From: Mycolicibacterium sp. TY81
GTDB taxonomy: Bacteria; Actinomycetota; Actinomycetes; Mycobacteriales; Mycobacteriaceae
Direction: 5' to 3'
DNA: 64,000 nucleotides
NCBI RefSeq assembly: GCF_018326285.1
Contig: NZ_AP023362.1
Coordinates: forward strand, 124,001 to 188,000
Below are positions 17,641 to 25,777 of this stretch, one piece after another; position 1 is the stretch's first letter; the number at the start of each line of letters is the position of its first letter. The translations under genes were made by a program, and so were the position numbers. The notes under the pieces were generated by a model. The model saw nothing but the letters and a program-made list of their open reading frames with translations, searched no databases and had not been told where the DNA came from.

Positions 17641-17976
17641 ATGAAGAAGGACGCAAGCCCGAGCGATCGTTACCGACCTCAGCAGGTCCGAATCCTCAGG
17701 CAAATTCGTGGCGCGGGGACGTTGGTCGACTCCCTGGTGAGCTCGGTGCAGGAGCTCCTCCGGGCGGCGGAGGGTATGGAATGTGGTCGTGTCTTGCTCC
17801 ACCCAAACGGCGAGCCGTTCACCGCGCAGGAGTGCCTGAACCTGCTGTTGGAGGGCAACGGTTTTTGTCGGCCGGGTGTGCAGGAGGCACTGATTCGCGA
17901 GCTGGATACGAGCGCCGTGTTGAGACGCCACCGGCAAGAAGGGAATTCGGGTTCCAGCCGAGTGGTGTCACGATGA
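17641..17976 (+). CDS. small island protein, 111 aa
   Basis: ATG 17641 follows an A/G-rich ribosome site (AAGGAGAGAG). The product is helical with a central segment HPNGEPFTAQECLNLLLEGNG and two Cys. Its stop overlaps the next start as ATGA. No family recognised; position suggests a phage accessory gene in the same polycistron. Confidence 0.6.
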   Translation: MKKDASPSDRYRPQQVRILRQIRGAGTLVDSLVSSVQELLRAAEGMECGRVLLHPNGEPFTAQECLNLLLEGNGFCRPGVQEALIRELDTSAVLRRHRQEGNSGSSRVVSR

Positions 17977-18248
17977 GGGAGGGTGGAGCGACGGGCGACT
18001 ACGTCCGCGTAGAGAAAGATCATGTCCATATCAGCGGCATGGACGCGCGTGCGAGAGCTGCGCGCTTGGTGACCGCCGTGGCCCAACAGTCCGGCCAGGG
18101 GTTAGACCTGGAAGCGGTGTTCGGGGAGGACGAGCTGACCAGTGGCATTGACTGCCTTCGGTGCTGGACGGTCCTGGCCATGACGCTGGCGAGGGAGTGC
18201 CGGTACTGGATGGATGCCGCGAAAGTGACGCCAGGAGGGGCGAACTGA
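17973..18248 (+). CDS. small island protein, 91 aa
   Basis: ATG 17973 overlaps the preceding stop by 4 bp, and its own TGA shares one base with the next ATG (TGATG). The product starts with a Gly-rich segment, then helices containing DCLRCW, a CxxC that may bind metal or pair. No family recognised. The longer ORF from 17577 in this frame runs through the previous gene and is not needed. Confidence 0.55.
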   Translation: MREGGATGDYVRVEKDHVHISGMDARARAARLVTAVAQQSGQGLDLEAVFGEDELTSGIDCLRCWTVLAMTLARECRYWMDAAKVTPGGAN

Positions 18249-18613
18249 TGTTCTTCGACAACGAGCCCCCCGGCCTGAGTGACGCCGACCGCGAGGCGGT
18301 CGCCAGTCCGTTGGCCGACTACGAGTTGCGCACCGTCGCCCGCTGGCAGGCCGAGGCGCTGCGGTCACGGGTGCCCAGCTTCACACTGGCCCGCCGTCTG
18401 GTCGCCGCCCTCATCAGCGGCGGCTGGCCGACCGCGCAAGCGGTGCTCGACGAAGCCGAGGCGCGGGGCCTGACCAAGGAGGTTCTGGAAGCCTGCGCGG
18501 CTGATGCGGCGGTGCTCACGCTCAGGTCGTCGGGTGGTGATGTGGACACTGCGTCGAACTACTTCGAGCAAATGTTGCGACACCAGCAATTGCTGGACGA
18601 GGGCGTCGAATAA
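18248..18613 (+). CDS. small helical island protein, 121 aa
   Basis: The product has an acidic start (MFFDNEPPGLSDADREAV) and an alpha-helical body with ALISGGWPTAQAVLDEAEARG and a His/Gln-rich tail. It is the last of eight rightward genes that overlap or nearly touch from 15546. A gap of 211 bp then precedes the capsid gene, so transcription may be re-set there. Function unknown. Confidence 0.55.
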   Translation: MFFDNEPPGLSDADREAVASPLADYELRTVARWQAEALRSRVPSFTLARRLVAALISGGWPTAQAVLDEAEARGLTKEVLEACAADAAVLTLRSSGGDVDTASNYFEQMLRHQQLLDEGVE

Positions 18614-18790
18614 CGACCGTCGATCGCTGGACCTGCGGTTTCAGGAAAAGACCGTTATTGGAATTCGAGAGGGCACTTTTGCTCGAAATATGATGCTAGA
18701 CAACGGATCTCAAGCGTCCTACGCTTGACCCTGCACGCTCGGCGTACGGGGCGACGAATCGTCGTCAAACGAAACTGCCGGTTTGGGTCC

Positions 18791-18808
18791 TGGGTTTGCG
18801 CAAACCCA
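18791..18808. promoter_or_regulatory. 18-bp perfect palindrome before capsid gene
   Basis: TGGGTTTGCGCAAACCCA is a perfect palindrome ending 16 bp before the capsid ATG, just ahead of AGAAGGA. In DNA it suits a dimeric repressor; in RNA the 8-bp stem would sit next to the ribosome site and could slow capsid translation. The 18614-18790 stretch around it has no convincing gene. Confidence 0.55.
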
Positions 18809-18824
18809 ACTAGAAGGACGACCC

Positions 18825-20255
18825 ATGCAGACCATGGCGGACTTGCGCGCCGTTGTCGCGAGCGAATTGCAGAGCAGGCTAGAGGATTTCGCCACGCGGC
18901 GGGCTGACACCATGCCGTCGCAAGAAGAGTGGCGGCGAGTTCTTGAGCTCCGCAAGGAGCTGCGCGCGATCGACAAGTCGGCAGGCGTGGGGTCTCGAGC
19001 CCAGGAGTCTCCGATGACGATTGATGAACAGCGCCAATGGATTGCGCGCCTCGTAGCGCAGCGCGACCAGGCTACCGCCGAGGCCCGGCGGTTCTTGCAA
19101 GACGTGCAAGAGGATGGTCGCGACCACCTCAACGAGCGTGAGGCCGCACGGTTCGCCGTGATGCGCCGGAACATCTCCAAGCTCGATAAGCGCATCGAGG
19201 AAGGCCGCGCGACGTTGGGCCGACTGGGTGCGCGCAATGAAGGCCTCCAGGTGCTGCGCGAGCGCCAGGGGCTCGCGTGTGCTCAGCGCAAGCGCGGTGT
19301 TCCGGCCAGCACGTTCTCGCCGCTGAACTTCGACTTAGAGGAGCTGCGCGCCGTCCATGAGCGGGTAAAGCGTGGCGAGGCAGCGGGTTTCAAGACCAAG
19401 CGGGACTTTAACTCTGCTGAGGGCTTCCTGCCCGCAGAGCTGTACAACATCCCAACCTTTCCCCGGCACGAAAGACGGCTGCTGGAATTTTTGCCGGGGT
19501 TCGCGCTGGACGCTCCCTCGCTTGAGTACATCCAGGTCAACAGCGTGACCGGTGCTGCCGCTCCGGTGGATGAGGGTGCGCTCAAGCCCGAGCTCATCAT
19601 GAACACCTCGCACGTCATCGTGACCGCGCAGAAGCTCGCGGCGCACACCGGCATCTCGTACGAGTCGGCGCAGGACTGGACCGCCTTCACCACGGCGGTA
19701 ACGGTCGAACTGACCAAGCAAGTCGTGGATGCCGAGAACGAATTCCTGCTGTCGGGCATCGTTTCGGGTGGCACCACCCCGGTCGTTGAGACGCCGGGTC
19801 TGCTCAACACCACGGGCATCCTGACCCACCACATCACCAGCGAGACCGCACTGGACGCGGTGGAGATGAGCGTGGCTCAGCTGCGCACCGGCCCGTCGTT
19901 GTGTGAGCCGGACTTGCTGGTGCTGCATCCGACCACCTGGTCGGCCATTCGTCGGCAGAAGGATGGCTATCAGAGGTACATGGTCGCGCCCGACCCGACT
20001 CAGGACGAAGCACAGTCGCTCTGGGGAATTCGGGTGCTGCCCACCACGTCGATCGCGGCGGGCGTGGGCTGCCTCCTGGACACCCGGACCTTTGGCCGGG
20101 TGGCGGTGCGCGAGCCCATCGGTGTGCGGATCGGTTGGACCGGCACCGACTTCACCCAGAACATCTGGCGATACGTGGCAGAGGAGCGGCTGTGCTTGGC
20201 CGTGGAGCGGCCTAGCTGTGATGTCCGGGGACGTTGTCCCGTTATGTATCGGTGA
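18825..20255 (+). CDS. HK97-type major capsid protein with N-terminal scaffold region, 3' end replaced by IS481
   Basis: Residues 1-150 are charged and coiled-coil-rich, like the delta/scaffolding domain of HK97-fold capsids. Residues about 180-460 follow the fold, with the usual NSVTGAAAPVDEGALKPEL and LLNTTGILTHH segments and a late WRYVAEERLCLAVERPS. An IS481 begins at 20217, so the present ORF ends with 13 residues coded by the element. Removing the element and one CCTAGC copy restores a 475-residue protein ending SSILGLTGLPTS (stop 21364-21366). ATG 18825 has AGAAGGA upstream. No protease, portal or terminase gene accompanies it. Confidence 0.85.
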   Translation: MQTMADLRAVVASELQSRLEDFATRRADTMPSQEEWRRVLELRKELRAIDKSAGVGSRAQESPMTIDEQRQWIARLVAQRDQATAEARRFLQDVQEDGRDHLNEREAARFAVMRRNISKLDKRIEEGRATLGRLGARNEGLQVLRERQGLACAQRKRGVPASTFSPLNFDLEELRAVHERVKRGEAAGFKTKRDFNSAEGFLPAELYNIPTFPRHERRLLEFLPGFALDAPSLEYIQVNSVTGAAAPVDEGALKPELIMNTSHVIVTAQKLAAHTGISYESAQDWTAFTTAVTVELTKQVVDAENEFLLSGIVSGGTTPVVETPGLLNTTGILTHHITSETALDAVEMSVAQLRTGPSLCEPDLLVLHPTTWSAIRRQKDGYQRYMVAPDPTQDEAQSLWGIRVLPTTSIAAGVGCLLDTRTFGRVAVREPIGVRIGWTGTDFTQNIWRYVAEERLCLAVERPSCDVRGRCPVMYR

Positions 20256-21324
20256 GCCTGTGTGACAGGGAAGGCCTCCGGTTGTGAAGTGGAGCTGTCT
20301 AGGAACCGCTTCACCAACCAGGAGGCCTTCGTGTCCCACGCTAACGCTGCATTAACCCCGCGCGCACGATTGAAGCTCGCCGAGCTCATCATCGAGAAGG
20401 GCTGGACCTATACCGCTGCGGCCAAGATGTTCATGGTCGCGCCTCGAACCGCCAAGAAATGGGCCGATCGCTTTCGTACCGAAGGCTCTGCCGGCATGGT
20501 CGACCGTAGCTCGCGACCGCACCGGAGCCCCACCAAGACCAGCGACCAGGTCATGCGTCGGATCGTGGACCTGCGGTGGCGCAAGCGGCTCGGGCCCGTG
20601 CAGATCGCCGGACGACTGGGCATGCCGGCGTCCACGGTGCACGCTGTGCTGACCCGGTGCCGGATCAATCGGTTGTCCTACATCGACCGCGTAACTGGCG
20701 AACCGCTGCGCCGCTATGAGCACGATCATCCCGGTTCGCTGATCCACGTCGACGTCACCAAATTCGGCAACATCCCCGACGGCGGTGGGCACAAGTTCCT
20801 TAGCCGACAACAAGGCAAGCGCAACCGGCAGCTGACCGCGCATCGCACCGGTGAACGTGCCGACGATTATCGACCGCGAATTGGAATTGCGTTCCTGCAC
20901 ACAGTTATTGATGATCACTCTCGGGTTGCGTACGTCGAGATCCAGTCCGACGAGAAAGCGGCCACCGCGATCGGTGTGTTGCAGCGCGCGGTGGCCTGGT
21001 TCGCCGAACGCGGCGTCACGGTGGAACGAGTCCTCTCAGACAACGGGTCGGCTTACAAATCCTTGGCCTGGCGCGGTGCCTGCGCCGAACTGAACATCAG
21101 CCACAAGCGAACCCGGCCATACCGGCCCCAGACCAACGGCAAGATCGAGCGATTCCATCGCACGCTCGGGGACGGCTGGGCCTACGCCCGGTTCTACGAA
21201 TCCACCGAACAACGCAACACAGCCCTACCGAGCTGGCTGCATTTCTACAATCACCACCGAGCCCACTCCGCCATCGGAGGCCGCCCACCGGTCACTCGGC
21301 TGACCAACGTCCCTGGACATCACA
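20217..21324 (+). mobile_element. IS481-family insertion sequence
   Basis: The element is 1108 bp. Terminal inverted repeats TGTGATGTCCGGGGACGTTG (left) and TGTGATGTCCAGGGACGTTG (right, reversed) differ at one position. A direct 6-bp duplication CCTAGC lies at 20211-20216 and 21325-21330. It inserted into the capsid gene 12 codons before its stop. One intact transposase gene is inside. Confidence 0.9.
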
Positions 21325-21329
21325 CCTAG
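20331..21329 (+). CDS. IS481-family transposase
   Basis: A 332-residue DDE transposase. The N-terminal HTH region (GWTYTAAAKMFMVAPRTAKKW) is followed by a second HTH-like segment, then the catalytic core. The first Asp lies in IHVDVTKF, the second in VLSDNGSAYKS, and Glu in TNGKIERFHRTL. The C-terminal YNHHRAHSAIGGRPP is the standard IS481/IS3 ending. GTG 20331 follows CCAGGAGG. The frame is intact, in contrast to the multicopy IS256 genes nearby. The stop overlaps the duplicated target bases. Confidence 0.92.
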   Translation: MSHANAALTPRARLKLAELIIEKGWTYTAAAKMFMVAPRTAKKWADRFRTEGSAGMVDRSSRPHRSPTKTSDQVMRRIVDLRWRKRLGPVQIAGRLGMPASTVHAVLTRCRINRLSYIDRVTGEPLRRYEHDHPGSLIHVDVTKFGNIPDGGGHKFLSRQQGKRNRQLTAHRTGERADDYRPRIGIAFLHTVIDDHSRVAYVEIQSDEKAATAIGVLQRAVAWFAERGVTVERVLSDNGSAYKSLAWRGACAELNISHKRTRPYRPQTNGKIERFHRTLGDGWAYARFYESTEQRNTALPSWLHFYNHHRAHSAIGGRPPVTRLTNVPGHHT

Positions 21330-21372
21330 CTCCATCCTCGGGCTGACGGGCCTGCCGACCAGCTGATGACTT

Positions 21373-21452
21373 CCGCCGGGAACCCTTTACCCCGGCGGGA
21401 TGGGTGACGCGGCCAGTGGTTAAACGGGGCTCTACTGGCCGCGTCTCACCCC
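21373..21452. terminator. two successive hairpins after the capsid gene
   Basis: The first is CCGCCGGG / CCCGGCGG (21373-21398, 10-nt loop). The second is a long stem pairing GGGTGACGCGGCCAGT (21402-21417) with ACTGGCCGCGTCTCACCC (21434-21451), with a two-base bulge and a 16-nt loop. Neither has a clear U-run. They lie just past the original capsid stop and could end the island operon. The convergent minus-strand gene begins its 3' end at 21570; 21453-21569 shows no gene. Confidence 0.55.
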
Positions 21453-21569
21453 ATAGACGACGGCGGGCGCACCGCAGGTCGACCAATCAACTCACGACGC
21501 GGCTGAGCCGTAGGAAGAACACGAGGAGCTTGGCTGACCTTTATTGGACTGGTCAACGCGCCCGCCGTC

Positions 21570-21977
21570 TCACTCGTGGCGGCAGACGATCAGCCGCACA
21601 TCGGTCTCGGCAGGGGGCGTCCCCGTTGGGCTGATCGTCCACACCTGGGATAGCTCGGTATCCAGATCGACGCGGCGGGTCAGGTCGGCCTTGATGCTCT
21701 TGGCCACGAACTCCACGGTGGCTAGCGCCTCGGCCTGGTCGGGGGTGTCGTGGACGGCGTAGCGCGCGAACATGCAGGGCACGAGGTGTTCGTACGACAG
21801 GACGACCCACCAATGGTCGCGCATGGCGAGTCGCCACCGGTCTACCGCGCCAAGGCGCGGGGTCTTGTTCTCCTGCTGCTCCACGCGGTCCCACAACCAG
21901 CGCCAGCGCTCGGCGTTGCTCCAGCGCAGCCACACCTCCGGGTCGCAGCTCAGCGGCGCGGTGATTGCTTCGGCCAC
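21570..21977 (-). CDS. small island protein, 135 aa
   Basis: A Trp-rich product (WLRWSNAERWRWLWDRVEQQ, then DHWWVVLSYEHLVPCMFARY) of mixed helical and strand character. The longer overlapping minus ORF (to 22035) is in another frame and has shadow-type composition. It is the second of two leftward genes transcribed toward the capsid operon. No family recognised. Confidence 0.6.
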   Translation of the reverse strand: MAEAITAPLSCDPEVWLRWSNAERWRWLWDRVEQQENKTPRLGAVDRWRLAMRDHWWVVLSYEHLVPCMFARYAVHDTPDQAEALATVEFVAKSIKADLTRRVDLDTELSQVWTISPTGTPPAETDVRLIVCRHE

Positions 21978-22042
21978 TATCGACTCCTTTTGTGTCGGGG
22001 TAGCCGGGACGCTCGCTGCGTCCCGGCGTCACCACGGTTGGC

Positions 22043-22423
22043 TTACTCGGACGGCGTGGCCTTGACGACCACGGCCTGGAGCCCGGACTTGGCGTTGTAC
22101 TTCTCAGCGGCCTTCAGCGCTGCGGCCTCGGTGGAGTGGAAGCTCCAGATCGCGCCCGTCTTCAGGTGCTGTGCCTTGCCATCGGCGTCGGCCACGTCCA
22201 CGGCCCAGGAGCACGCGACCGTGCCCGTCTGACGGACGCACGTCCGACCGCCCCTGCCTGTCGCCGTGCTCTTGTATGTCTTCTTGGGCTCGGTGGCCTT
22301 CGGTGCCTCGGCCTTCGGTGCGGCCTTCGCCGGTGTCTTCCGAGCGGTGCTCTTAGCCGGTGCCTTCGCGGTGTCCAGCAAAGCGGTCGCGGACGTCGCA
22401 GCGGTGCTCTTGGTGGCGGTCAT
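22043..22423 (-). CDS. Lys/Ala/Pro-rich histone-tail-like small protein
   Basis: From ATG 22423, preceded by AAGGAGTACAAA, the first half is a low-complexity basic tail (APAKSTARKTPAKAAPKAEA) like histone H1 or the HupB tail. A compact C-terminal domain of about 65 residues follows, with two Cys and repeated strand/helix (SWAVDVADADGK, FHSTEAAALKAAEKYNAKSG). This suggests a DNA-coating or DNA-bridging protein carried by the island, but binding is inferred from charge only. Confidence 0.6.
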   Translation of the reverse strand: MTATKSTAATSATALLDTAKAPAKSTARKTPAKAAPKAEAPKATEPKKTYKSTATGRGGRTCVRQTGTVACSWAVDVADADGKAQHLKTGAIWSFHSTEAAALKAAEKYNAKSGLQAVVVKATPSE

Positions 22424-22861
22424 TTTGTACTCCTTGGGTCGGGAGCTGGCCCAATACCTGCTCTCAACTGCTAGTTTACCGTCGCGATGCGAACAGGTGT
22501 TCGAATGTGTTCCATCTGACACTGGAGCCATGAGCCAGCTGGGAGCGACCTTGGAGCAAACATGCTTGCGCGGCTCACAGGTTACTCACCGGTAAGACTG
22601 GGGAAGGAGGGACAAGCTCACAGGATCAAGTTAGGGGGCCTAACTACCTTCAAACACTGGCCCGGCCGCCTGCATTGCAGGATGTCCAGGCCGCTATACC
22701 CCCCGGCGCTTCTGAAAAAACGAGCAGAAAACCCGAAAAAGTAGGTATCCCCCCGAAAATCCAATAATCACTGTTTTTGACATCGCCGCAGTTCAGAAGG
22801 TCATCGGCGTGCCAAAACCGTTATTCGCCGTTATTGGATCGGTGCTCGGGAGAATTTACGG
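22424..22861. promoter_or_regulatory. AT-richer regulatory region with repeats, no confident gene
   Basis: About 440 bp between divergent genes. It holds a 9-bp inverted repeat ATCCAATAA (22759-22767) / TTATTGGAT (22831-22839) and two direct copies of CCGTTATT at 22818 and 22828, exactly 10 bp apart, i.e. one helical turn. Runs of A and C (22710-22760) lower its stability relative to the flanks. This is the best candidate in the island for a replication origin, promoter cluster or operator. Confidence 0.5.
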
Positions 22862-23227
22862 ATGGATGACGAGTTCTTCTACGACGACCGGCCTGAGATG
22901 GACACCCACATCCGTCGCACCGGCATCGACACCGAGGCCATCCGCAACAGCCGCGCCTACCGGACGGCCCGTGCCGAGTTCCGGCGTGAGGAGAAGGTGC
23001 GTCAGGCCCCGTGCATCATCTGTGGTGGGTTCATCGACTTCAGGCTGAGGTGGCCGCACGCCGACAGTTGGACGCTCGAACACCTCAAGCCCGTAGCGAC
23101 CCACCCCGAGCTGATGCTGGACCGGCGCAACTGGGCCAGTGGTCATGCTGGATGCAACCGGCTCAAGGGCGGCGGCCTCAACCCGATCCTGCCGGGGGAG
23201 ATGGGCGAGCCGAGCGAGGCCTGGTAG
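22862..23227 (+). CDS. HNH endonuclease
   Basis: A 121-residue nuclease of phage type. CIICGG gives the first zinc Cys pair, TLEHLKPVA has the catalytic His of the HNH beta-hairpin, and NWASGHAGCNRLKGGG provides the central Asn, the metal-binding His and a late Cys. In tailed phages small HNH proteins sit beside terminase and help packaging; here no terminase is present, so it may nick DNA for replication or be a homing remnant. ATG 22862 is the first codon after the regulatory region. Confidence 0.85.
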   Translation: MDDEFFYDDRPEMDTHIRRTGIDTEAIRNSRAYRTARAEFRREEKVRQAPCIICGGFIDFRLRWPHADSWTLEHLKPVATHPELMLDRRNWASGHAGCNRLKGGGLNPILPGEMGEPSEAW

Positions 23228-23339
23228 GGGCTCAGTCCCTCCCAGCACCGGCCTTAGTCCGGCCGCTGCCCTTGCATCGCCCAACCTCGTTTTTGTAGGC
23301 GCGGGTGTGCTCCTCGAAGCGCCACGCGCCGTGCTCGTC

Positions 23340-24802
23340 GGCTAAGTCCCCTGGGGTGGTGGGAATTCGGGGACGGGGCTGAGGTGGGCGGAGATGTTCA
23401 GGCCGTGTCGGTGCCGGTGTTGGGGTGGGCCATCGCGTAGTGGTCAGTGAGTTACGTACCAAAGTAACTCACCGAAGGAAACCGCGCGATGACCCTTGAC
23501 CATTCTGCCCTGCTCGCTCAGCTCGATGCACTGAAGTCCGCTGACTCGGGTGCGGTGTTCGCCGAGTTGATCCGTTCCGGGTTGCAGCAGCTCATCGAGG
23601 CCGAGGCCACCGCGGCGATCGGCGCGGGCCGTTACGAACGCAGCGACGGCCGCACGGTGCACCGCAACGGGCACCGCCCCAAGACCGTCTCCACGACCGC
23701 CGGGGACATCGAGGTGCAGATCCCCAAGCTACGGGCGGGATCGTTCTTCCCGTCGCTGCTGGAACCCCGCCGGCGTATCGACAAGGCGCTGCACGCGGTC
23801 ATCATGGAGGCCTACGTGCACGGGGTGTCCACCCGCAGCGTCGATGACCTGGTGACGGCGATGGGCGTGCAGACCGGGGTGTCCAAGTCGGAGGTGTCGC
23901 GGATCTGCGCCGCCTGGACCGCGAGATCACAGCGTTTCGGGAACGCTCGCTGACCCACACCAGCTTCCCCTACGTGTTCTGCGATGCCACCTTCTGCAAG
24001 GTCCGCGTGGGGGGGCGCACGTGGTCTCCCAGGCCCTGGTGGTCGCGACCGGCGTGTCGATCGACGGCACCCGTGAGGTGCTGGGCACCGCGGTCGGTGA
24101 CAGCGAGTCGTTCGAGTTCTGGCGCGAGTTCCTCGCCTCGCTTAAGGCGCGCGGCCTATCGGGGGGTGCACCTGGTCATCTCCGATGCGCACGCTGGGTT
24201 GAAAGTCGCTGTGGCACAGCAGTTCACGAACTCATCGTGGCAGCGGTGCCGGGTGCATTTCATGCGGAACCTGCATACCGCGGTATCGGCCAAACACGCC
24301 CCCGGCGGTTACCGCGGCGGTCAAGACCATCTTCGCTCACACCGAACCCGACGAGGTCGCCGCGCAGTGGGACCGGGTCGCCGACACCCTGGCCGCGTCG
24401 TTCCCGAAGGTGGCCGCGATGATGGGCGAGGCCAAGACCGACGTGTTGGCGTTCACTGCGTTCCCGAAGGCGCATTGGCAGAAGATCTGGTCGAATAATC
24501 CGATAGAGCGTCTGAATAAAGAGATCAAGCGTCGGGCCGATGTCGTGGAGATCTTCCCCAATCCGGCGGCGTTCCTTCGCCTGGCCACCGCGGTGGTCAT
24601 CGAATCCCACGACGAGTGGCAGGTCACCCGCCGCTACCTCTCCGATGTCTCCATGGACGAACTACGCGCCGTGATCGCCGCCAAACACGCCGCGGCAGCA
24701 CTTGCCAAACAACACCAAATCGCCTAGCGTTCACCATGACTCGTTGATCACAACGCGTGAACCACGCCAGATCCGAAGTCCACCACTCCCCGGGACGCTA
24801 TC
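23340..24802 (+). mobile_element. IS256-family element, copy 1
   Basis: The element is 1463 bp, with imperfect ends GGCTAAGTCCCCTGGGG (left) and GATAGCGTCCCGGGGAG (right, reversed). An 8-bp direct duplication TGCTCGTC lies at 23332-23339 and 24803-24810, the size typical of the family. It is nearly identical to copies at 26373 and 55052. It carries one transposase gene with several frameshifts. Confidence 0.92.
23489..24727 (+). pseudogene. IS256-family transposase, frameshifted (copy 1)
   Basis: The reading frame is recovered only with four corrections relative to the other copies and to a continuous frame: a G missing near 23911, two extra G near 24010, an extra G in the G6 run near 24161 and an extra C near 24300. 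The composite 411-residue mutator-type transposase has its DDE residues in VFCDATF, VISDAHAGL and NPIERLNKEI. All four changes are at G/C runs, so they may be base-calling errors in a repeat. Confidence 0.8.
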
Positions 24803-24964
24803 TGCTCGTCCTGGTACATGCGCCACTCGCACAGGCAGGCGGCGCAGTAGTCAGACGGCTCACCACCTAGCTCGCGGTTCGGCTTGAAGGGGTCGAGTGC
24901 CATAGCTCTTCACGGTAGGAAGCGTTTCGAAAACGCGAAGCAGATTGGGGCGGCCCGTTTGGGA

Positions 24965-25777
24965 CTAGCTGGCCTGCTGTGCACTCCCCGCTTCTGTCGC
25001 CAAGCGGTCCTCGGCGCGCTTGATGATGTCGTCAAGTAGCTTCTGGCACTTCTTAAGTCGTGCCAGTGCATTGGGGGTCAGGTTGGTGTTGGCCACTCGC
25101 CCGCTAAGGCTCGTCAGGTAAGCCTCTACGGAGCCCACATGCTTACCGAATGTGCGCTGGCCATGGTTAGCCCCGAAGGATGACTGCCACTTGCTGCCGT
25201 CGTTCCCGCCGTTGGTGTCATCCTCGGCTTTGGTGCGCTCTGCTTCGTTCAGACGCCGAGCCTCGCCCAATTGCTTCTGGGCCGAACTGAGGTCGGTTGT
25301 GCTCGACTCTCCGACCCGGGTGACGACCTTCTCGGTACCGGAGGGCGGCTGAACATCAAGGTTCACCGGCACGTACGAGGGATGCTGCGGGTACTGCTTC
25401 CCGTCGCGGCCGGTCACCCGGGTGGGTCCAGGTGTCTCATTTGAGACAGCTGCCAGAGCTCGGCTCGCGGTGTCCTTGCTGAGGCCGGTTGCGGCCGCGA
25501 TCGCACGCAGGGACATTCCGGCTGCCGCCATCGACTTCACCTGCTCGGCACGTTCCTCGCGGGGCAACTTCAAGTGGCACGAGCCGAATTCCTTGATGCA
25601 GTAGACATCCCAGCTCTCGTAACCAAGTGCCTTGTAGGCACGACCATTCCAAGCCTGCACAACGAGTTCCCAGGTCTGGTTGAGGCTTGTTCTGATACTG
25701 GCGGTTAGTGCTTGGGCATCGGCCCGGCTTAGTGAGGCCTCGCCGCTGGCCGTCTCTGGTTGTTGTTCTGTACTCAT
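24965..25777 (-). CDS. ParB-like HTH DNA-binding protein of the island
   Basis: A 270-residue protein. An N-terminal helical segment contains NGRAYKALGYESWDVYCIKEF, followed by a clear HTH (MAAAGMSLRAIAAATGLSKD). Both match the layout of actinophage and actinobacterial ParB-like or KorB-like proteins, in which a W-D-x-Y-C stretch precedes the HTH. The middle is a polar linker and the C-terminus a helical pair with Lys/Arg, likely for dimerisation. It may partition, repress or control immunity. ATG 25777 is preceded by AAAGGAAAG; ATG 25792 is less likely. Confidence 0.65.
   Translation of the reverse strand: MSTEQQPETASGEASLSRADAQALTASIRTSLNQTWELVVQAWNGRAYKALGYESWDVYCIKEFGSCHLKLPREERAEQVKSMAAAGMSLRAIAAATGLSKDTASRALAAVSNETPGPTRVTGRDGKQYPQHPSYVPVNLDVQPPSGTEKVVTRVGESSTTDLSSAQKQLGEARRLNEAERTKAEDDTNGGNDGSKWQSSFGANHGQRTFGKHVGSVEAYLTSLSGRVANTNLTPNALARLKKCQKLLDDIIKRAEDRLATEAGSAQQAS

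Larger units (their letters stand above)
23232..24903 (-). pseudogene. 66-aa Cys-containing island gene split by IS256 copy 1
   Basis: Coding segments are 24903-24811 (31 codons) and 23339-23232. Removing the IS256 element and one TGCTCGTC copy joins MYQ to DEHG in frame. The restored product begins MALDPFKPNRELGGEPSDY, has CAACLC and a later His/Cys (possible zinc site), and ends GAGRD. The exact frame restoration shows it was a real gene before insertion. It overlaps nothing else and is convergent with the HNH gene. Function unknown. Confidence 0.75.
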
